This document shows positions 59,711 through 64,000 of a DNA stretch of 64,000 nt, in pieces. The DNA is from Taibaiella koreensis (lineage in GTDB: Bacteria; Bacteroidota; Bacteroidia; Chitinophagales; Chitinophagaceae). A program made the translations under genes and the position numbers. The DNA is taken from NCBI RefSeq assembly GCF_003545715.1, contig NZ_QVNU01000003.1:496001-560000 (forward strand), in the 5' to 3' direction. Every line of letters starts with the position of its first letter. The first letter of the stretch is position 1. The notes below the pieces were generated by a model. The model saw nothing but the letters and a program-made list of their open reading frames with translations, was not told where the DNA came from and made no database searches.

Positions 59711-60279
59711 TAGCCACCCTTATGATAACACTTACGGCAACGGGGCTCATATTTGTCTTTTTCGCCCAGCACCAGGCGGCCTGCTTCGGCGCTGGTGCGG
59801 TAAGAATAATTGGCGATATTGCCACAGACTACGCAAATGGCATGGAGCTTGGTAATGTAATCGGCCTTGGCCAGCAGGGCCGGTACAGGGCCGAAAGGCT
59901 GGCCCTGGAAATCCATGTCCAGGCCGGCCACGATCACCCGCATGCCTTTGGAGGCCAGGGTCTCGGCCACATTGGGCAGCTCGGCGTCGAAAAACTGGGC
60001 TTCATCGATAGCGATCACTTCGGCATCTTCGGCCAGCAATAATATATTCTGTGAAGCTGTTACCGGTGTAGAGCGGATACGGCTTTCGTCGTGCGATACC
60101 ACGTCCGTTTCATGGTAGCGGGTATCGATGGCAGGTTTGAAGATCTCGATACGCTGATTGGCGATTTGCGCACGCTTCAGCCGGCGGATCAGCTCTTCCG
60201 TTTTACCGGAAAACATAGAGCCGCAGATCACTTCAATCCAGCCCGAGTCAACTCCGGTCTTAAAAGGTTCTATAAACAT
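59710..60279 (-). CDS. tdk: Thymidine kinase
   Basis: Phosphorylates thymidine in the nucleotide salvage pathway. The type II enzyme (189 aa) has P-loop [22 protein letters not shown] (Walker B), [15 protein letters not shown] (lasso/lid region) and a Zn-binding Cys set: CVVCG early, then CRKCYH at the C-terminus. The stop codon touches the right heptamer array. A -7 box lies at 60297-60304. Confidence 0.95.
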   Translation of the reverse strand: MFIEPFKTGVDSGWIEVICGSMFSGKTEELIRRLKRAQIANQRIEIFKPAIDTRYHETDVVSHDESRIRSTPVTASQNILLLAEDAEVIAIDEAQFFDAELPNVAETLASKGMRVIVAGLDMDFQGQPFGPVPALLAKADYITKLHAICVVCGNIANYSYRTSAEAGRLVLGEKDKYEPRCRKCYHKGG

Positions 60280-60296
60280 CTGGCTGCAAAAATAGG

Positions 60297-60304
60297 GTTA
60301 TTGC
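60297..60304 (-). promoter_or_regulatory. Candidate -7 box for tdk
   Basis: Minus strand TATTTTTG, an exact TAnnTTTG match 17 bp before the tdk ATG. It lies in the 53-bp gap to the upstream hydrolase gene. Confidence 0.35.
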
Positions 60305-60332
60305 CGGCAATGGTTGCCGCAGTTTTTTTCCA

Positions 60333-61820
60333 TCAGGGTGTAGCGGCCGTAGCAGTATTGCTGGGCGCGCTCTCGTTCCAGAGCCGGTCGAGCGCCGTAA
60401 CGATATAGCGACAACCTTTGGCGCCGTCCTTGTCCAGGAAGGTATTGTTCTTTGTGAGCGCAATAATATGACCCGCATCGCTCAGGTCCGTTTTTTCATC
60501 TTCGTCGAAGCGGTATACCAGGTATCGTTGTGGCTCGCGATTGCCGCTGCGTTCCCATTGCAGCAAGGCGCCGCTATTGGTGCCCGATACAGAGAGTACG
60601 GGCGCTGCAGGCGCCGTATGATCGAGCCAGGGCATAGCCGGTGGAATGGCGATCGTGCCAAAATAGTGCTGCTGCAGGCTGTCGGCCAGTCCCGGCTTGA
60701 TCTTATTGAAGCTGGAGGAGCTGTAGAAAATAAAGCCATCGGTGCCGGCCTGGCGTGCTGCGCGTATCTGCTTCAATATTTCATTGGGGCTGTTCCAGGG
60801 ATAAGCCGTAGCATTCAGCATACGGTAAACGCCCAACCCTATGTACAGCTGCCGCTGGCCGCTATGCCCCTTCCACCAGGGCAGTAGCACATCATAAGGC
60901 GCCGCTCTGTGGCCATGTTCCCAGTAGAGCTGCGGCGCCACATAATCTACCCACTTCCGGTCGATCCAGAGGCGTATATCGGAATACAGGTCGTCGTAGC
61001 AGCTGGAGCCGCGTGTGTTGGATCCCTCCGGATCGTCCTTGATATTGCGCCATATCCCGAAAGGGCTCACACCGAACTTGACCCAGGACTTTTCTTTTTT
61101 TATATTGGTATTGAGCTGCGATACAAACAGGTTCACATTGTCGCGGCGCCAGTCTTCCCTGCTTTGCCCATTGTTGTAGCGGGTATAGCTGGCCTGGTCG
61201 GGGAAAGGCCGGCCGGCCGGATAGGGATAAAAGTAATCGTCGATATGTACGGCGTCGATATCGTAGCGCTTTACTACATCCAGGATCACCTTCAGGATAT
61301 ACTCGCGGGCATCGGGATTGCCGGGATCGAAATAAGATTTGCCGTCATAGCTGATGATCCAGTCGGGATGCTGGCGGGTGGCATGTCCCGGCGGATTGGG
61401 ATTGCTGCTGCTGTTGACGAGAGCGCGGTAAGGATTGAACCAGGCATGGAATTCCATATTGCGCTTATGCGTTTCATTGATCATGAATTCCAGCGGGTCG
61501 TATTGGGGGAAAGGCGGTTGTCCCTGCTTACCCGTCAGGTATTTGCTCCATGGTTCATAAGGCGAAGGATAAAAAGCGTCAGCGGCAGGCCGCACCTGCA
61601 CCACTACCGTATTGAACCCGTTCCGCTGAAAAAAATTAAGCTGGTTAACGAATTCCTGCTGCTGCTGCTGGGCCGACAAGCCTGGTCGCGAGGGCCAGTC
61701 GATATTACCTACTGTAGCGATCCATACGGCCCGCATTTCTCTTTTGGGTGCATCGGGCTTTGCCTGAAGCAACAGGGGAAAGCCCATCAGGAGCATAAGC
61801 AGGAAGCAGATATAACGCAA
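60333..61820 (-). CDS. Family 10-like glycoside hydrolase (YngK/GHL10 type)
   Basis: Secreted hydrolase of about 495 aa related to YngK/DUF187 glycosylhydrolases. A signal peptide (RYICFLLMLLMGFPLLLQA) is followed by a TIM-barrel starting REMRAVWIATVGNIDWPSRP. Conserved patches are VQVRPAADAFYPSPYEPW, FHAWFNPYR, VHIDDYFYPYP, VKFGVSPFGIWRN and YVAPQLYWEHG. The last ~85 residues are FN3-like. The TTG at 61820 or the ATG at 61796 is likelier than the TTG at 61847, which overlaps a -7 box. Substrate unknown; peptidoglycan-related glycans have been suggested for relatives. Confidence 0.85.
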   Translation of the reverse strand: MRYICFLLMLLMGFPLLLQAKPDAPKREMRAVWIATVGNIDWPSRPGLSAQQQQQEFVNQLNFFQRNGFNTVVVQVRPAADAFYPSPYEPWSKYLTGKQGQPPFPQYDPLEFMINETHKRNMEFHAWFNPYRALVNSSSNPNPPGHATRQHPDWIISYDGKSYFDPGNPDAREYILKVILDVVKRYDIDAVHIDDYFYPYPAGRPFPDQASYTRYNNGQSREDWRRDNVNLFVSQLNTNIKKEKSWVKFGVSPFGIWRNIKDDPEGSNTRGSSCYDDLYSDIRLWIDRKWVDYVAPQLYWEHGHRAAPYDVLLPWWKGHSGQRQLYIGLGVYRMLNATAYPWNSPNEILKQIRAARQAGTDGFIFYSSSSFNKIKPGLADSLQQHYFGTIAIPPAMPWLDHTAPAAPVLSVSGTNSGALLQWERSGNREPQRYLVYRFDEDEKTDLSDAGHIIALTKNNTFLDKDGAKGCRYIVTALDRLWNESAPSNTATAATP

Positions 61821-61844
61821 TGTGTCTTTGTTTACGGTTCGGGG

Positions 61845-61852
61845 CAAAGATA
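61845..61852 (-). promoter_or_regulatory. Candidate -7 box for the hydrolase
   Basis: Minus strand TATCTTTG. It overlaps the most upstream TTG, which argues against that codon as the start. Confidence 0.35.
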
Positions 61853-61900
61853 ATATATGCGATCTGATACAGGGAGGCGCTCCTTATTTTTATCAACATT

Positions 61901-62542
61901 TTATTTCCTGCCGAACCAATACATGGCAATGCACAGTAAGGCAGCCGCCAGGGCAGCCAGCCAGGGAAAAAGCTTTTGCCAACGGGCTTTGCGCATTATG
62001 CCGGTCAGCATTGCCTGCAACGCGCTGCGTTCTTCTTCGCTGGCAGCTACGAGCAACAGCCGTTCCAGTATTTCCCCTGCATAATAGGATGGAAGATGTA
62101 CCGATGCTTTCGTCGCCTCTTCGATGAGCCCGGAACGGGTTGCTTCCGCCGCTTTCAACTGTATGATCCCGATCTTATCATCTGAAAACAAAAAAAGCAG
62201 GTACTGATGCAGCAATTGCTTGTTCATCCGGTGAATGTCTACCTGGGCGATATGCGCGTTGAGCTTTTGGAGCTCAAGGTAAAGATAGTCTGGTGTAATG
62301 ACCGCAGCCTGCTTCGAAAACCGGCCCGAAAGCCACCGTTCGTAGTCGTACAGAGCCTTTTTCCCTTCGTTGGACAGTATGGTGTACGCTTCGTGTATCT
62401 CGCGGAAACGAGCTTCGGCAAAAACATTGGAAGGGTTCTTGTCGGGGTGAAATTCATGCGCCAGCTTCCGGAAAGCCTTTTTGATCTCTTCCGTTCCGGC
62501 CTCCGGACCTATTTCTAAGGTTTGATAATGATCTTTTATGAT
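61901..62542 (-). CDS. J-domain (DnaJ-like) membrane protein, non-ATG start
   Basis: Co-chaperone-like protein of about 213 aa. The translated frame begins IIKDHYQTLEIG and runs through AFRKLAHEFHPDKNPSNVF and FREIHEAYTILSNEGKKALY, an intact J-domain with its HPD motif (residues ~5-70). A helical middle follows, then a C-terminal transmembrane segment (WLAALAAALLCIAMYWFG). The frame is open from 62548, but no ATG, GTG, TTG or CTG lies before the J-domain. The start must be ATC (62542) or ATA (62539), unless the base call is wrong. The first ATG, at 62227, would lose the J-domain. Confidence 0.72.
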   Translation of the reverse strand: MIKDHYQTLEIGPEAGTEEIKKAFRKLAHEFHPDKNPSNVFAEARFREIHEAYTILSNEGKKALYDYERWLSGRFSKQAAVITPDYLYLELQKLNAHIAQVDIHRMNKQLLHQYLLFLFSDDKIGIIQLKAAEATRSGLIEEATKASVHLPSYYAGEILERLLLVAASEEERSALQAMLTGIMRKARWQKLFPWLAALAAALLCIAMYWFGRK

Positions 62543-62608
62543 TGATAATTAATGAATTGTTGTGGAATTTATTGTGGAATTCACCGGGAATATGGGTAAT
62601 ATATTGCC

Positions 62609-62616
62609 CAAAGCTA
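62609..62616 (-). promoter_or_regulatory. Candidate -7 box for the J-domain gene
   Basis: Minus strand TAGCTTTG, 66 bp before the inferred start. It supports transcription of the full J-domain form. Confidence 0.35.
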
Positions 62617-62721
62617 AAGAATAGTTTAAAAATGTGTTTATGAAGGCACAAATATCAGATAATGAGGCTTTTTTGTGGCAAAGCACAGTAATTTTACATC
62701 AGCAATCAAAACCGATATATC

Positions 62722-63219
62722 ATGACAGAAAAAGCTTTTAACGACATGCTCATCAGCAACAGCGATTTCCTTCAGCCGGTAGCTGTTTCGCTTACCCATG
62801 ATACCGAAGAGGCAAAGGACCTCATCCAGGAAACTTTGTATCGGGCCATGGCCAACCGGGAAAAGTACCAGACCGGGACCAATATCAAAGCATGGTTGTA
62901 TACCATCATGCGCAATATCTTTATCAATAACTATCGTCGCAAGAAGAAGTTCACTAAGGTGACCTCAGATGTGCCCCAGGATTACTTCCTGTACCAAACC
63001 GATAAAGTAGCGCACAACGATGGTATTATTAATGCCGGTATCCGCGAGATCAAAGCGGCGATCAACCGCCTGCCCGATATATTCAGGCTTTCTTTTGAGT
63101 TGCATTATCTTGGCTACAAATACCAGGAAATTGCCGATACGCTCCAGGAGCCGCTGGGTACCATCAAGAGCCGTATCCACTTCGCCAGGAAGATGCTGGC
63201 CAGCAAATTGACAAGATAA
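62722..63219 (+). CDS. ECF-type RNA polymerase sigma factor
   Basis: Alternative sigma factor of 165 aa. Region 2 (~residues 15-85) carries EEAKDLIQETLYRAMANREK and IKAWLYTIMRNIFINNYRRK. Region 4 (~105-160) has INRLPDIFRLSFELHYLGYK and the helix-turn-helix QEIADTLQEPLGTIKSRIHF. No anti-sigma gene follows; a strong terminator ends the transcript, so regulation is not by a linked anti-sigma. Target genes unknown. Confidence 0.92.
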   Translation: MTEKAFNDMLISNSDFLQPVAVSLTHDTEEAKDLIQETLYRAMANREKYQTGTNIKAWLYTIMRNIFINNYRRKKKFTKVTSDVPQDYFLYQTDKVAHNDGIINAGIREIKAAINRLPDIFRLSFELHYLGYKYQEIADTLQEPLGTIKSRIHFARKMLASKLTR

Positions 63220-63246
63220 GTGATAAGTGAATACCTGTATCCGATG

Positions 63247-63277
63247 CTGCCAGCCCCGTAAGGCTGGCAGTTTTTTT
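63247..63277 (+). terminator. Intrinsic terminator after the sigma factor
   Basis: A 9-bp stem CTGCCAGCC/GGCTGGCAG (63247-63270) is followed by seven T. Confidence 0.9.
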
Positions 63278-63317
63278 ATCTATGTGCCCAATAGGAAATG
63301 CAGTCCTCCGCTTTACT

Positions 63318-63325
63318 TAATTTTG
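63318..63325 (+). promoter_or_regulatory. Candidate -7 box for pdxJ (TAATTTTG)
   Basis: Exact TAnnTTTG match 17 bp before the pdxJ ATG. Confidence 0.4.
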
Positions 63326-63342
63326 TTCCAAATAGGAATGCT

Positions 63343-64000
63343 ATGCCTGCAAAACTTTCAGTCAATATAAACAAGATAGCCACGCTGCGCAACAGCCGCG
63401 GTGGCAATAATCCCGATGTGATCAAAGCCGCGCTGGATATCGAACGTTTCGGCGCCGACGGGATCACGGTGCACCCCCGTCCCGACGAACGCCATATACG
63501 CTATGCCGATGTACGGGAACTGAAAAAGGTGATCGCTACAGAGCTTAATATCGAAGGCAATCCCGTAGAAGAGAGTTTTGTGCAGCTGGTATTGGAAACG
63601 TTGCCGGCGCAGGTAACCCTGGTGCCCGATAGCCGCGACCAGCTTACATCCAATCATGGATGGGATACCATAAAGGAAGCCGGCTACCTGAAGAAGACCA
63701 TAGCCCTGTTTAAAGAAAAAGGGATAAGGGTATCCATTTTCGTTGACCCCGTGGCCGCCATGGTCGCCGGTGCAAAAGATTGCGGCACCGACCGCGTGGA
63801 GCTGTACACCGAAGCTTATGCCCGCGATTACCACAAGGACAGGGATGCCGCGGCAAAGGATTATGTAGCTGCGGCGCAGGAGGCAGCCAGGGTAGGGCTG
63901 GGGCTTAATGCCGGACACGACCTTGACCTGGACAACCTGCAATTTCTGGCGCAGCAATTGCCCAATCTCGACGAGGTATCCATAGGTCACGCCCTCATCA
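63343..64000 (+). CDS. pdxJ: Pyridoxine 5'-phosphate synthase, partial
   Basis: Condenses 3-amino-2-oxopropyl phosphate with deoxyxylulose 5-phosphate to make pyridoxine 5'-phosphate (vitamin B6). The gene runs off the window; 219 codons are visible. Translation starts [20 protein letters not shown] and includes [54 protein letters not shown] and [15 protein letters not shown], all conserved PdxJ segments covering the phosphate-binding and active-site loops. The frame is unbroken to the last base. Confidence 0.94.
   Translation, partial: MPAKLSVNINKIATLRNSRGGNNPDVIKAALDIERFGADGITVHPRPDERHIRYADVRELKKVIATELNIEGNPVEESFVQLVLETLPAQVTLVPDSRDQLTSNHGWDTIKEAGYLKKTIALFKEKGIRVSIFVDPVAAMVAGAKDCGTDRVELYTEAYARDYHKDRDAAAKDYVAAAQEAARVGLGLNAGHDLDLDNLQFLAQQLPNLDEVSIGHALI

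Noticed and set aside
62454-62651. Separate 65-codon minus-strand gene overlapping the J-domain
   Set aside because: It is in a different frame from the J-domain, with no recognisable features. The HPD-containing frame explains the sequence.

Overview
The window reads as chromosome of a Bacteroidota bacterium, most likely of the Chitinophagaceae/Sphingobacteriales type. The evidence is T9SS type A and type B C-terminal sorting domains on six secreted proteins, the gliding lipoprotein GldH, an alternative complex III (ActABCDEF) operon leading into an aa3-type oxidase, a class II (B12-dependent) ribonucleotide reductase, TAnnTTTG-type -7 promoter boxes before many genes, and almost no Shine-Dalgarno sequences. 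This placement comes from protein content, not from a search.

Layout. 1-2.7 kb: end of an amino-acid permease and a cytochrome c lipoprotein. 2.7-9.1 kb: nrdJ, a Gly/Tyr/Trp-rich secreted protein, proS. 9.3-14.7 kb: three T9SS cargo proteins. 14.7-16.1 kb: tilS. 16.3-28.2 kb: the respiratory block actABCDEF-coxBA, preceded by a six-unit 11-bp array that looks like Pho boxes. 28.2-31.3 kb: a palindromic element, a ChaN-like protein, lipB, an EGF-like lipoprotein and a YiaA/B protein. 31.4-33.6 kb: a Crp/Fnr regulator and a repeat-rich stretch, including a 119-bp duplication of the crp 5' end. 32.6-40.9 kb: an AT-richer accessory island on the minus strand. It holds two GG-leader peptide precursors, an S41 peptidase, a LytS/LytTR two-component pair, a grasp-with-spasm maturation pair (GwsG/GwsS) with a small coupled ORF between them, and lipoproteins. 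41.1-42.7 kb: trigger factor and tRNA-Leu(UAG). 42.8-45.5 kb: a NarL/LuxR-type two-component system. 45.8-53.6 kb: an operon of three T9SS cargo proteins and a YceI protein. 53.6-64 kb: LysM protein, lipoprotein, TylF-like methyltransferase, yicC-gldH, ruvB, a heptamer-repeat region, tdk, a family-10-like glycosyl hydrolase, a J-domain membrane protein with a non-ATG start, an ECF sigma factor and the start of pdxJ.

How the parts work together. ActA-F should oxidise menaquinol and pass electrons to the CuA/aa3 oxidase encoded directly downstream. The accessory island looks like a self-regulated ribosomal-peptide system: one cassette (Cys-rich precursor, protease, sensor kinase, LytTR regulator) lies immediately upstream of a second cassette (graspetide-type precursor, attenuator hairpin, lipoprotein, ATP-grasp ligase, small ORF, SPASM protein). 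No exporter and no lanthipeptide dehydratase is present in the window. The island as a regulated peptide system, the Pho-box-like array, the heptamer arrays and the unannotated small ORF are the observations most worth following up.
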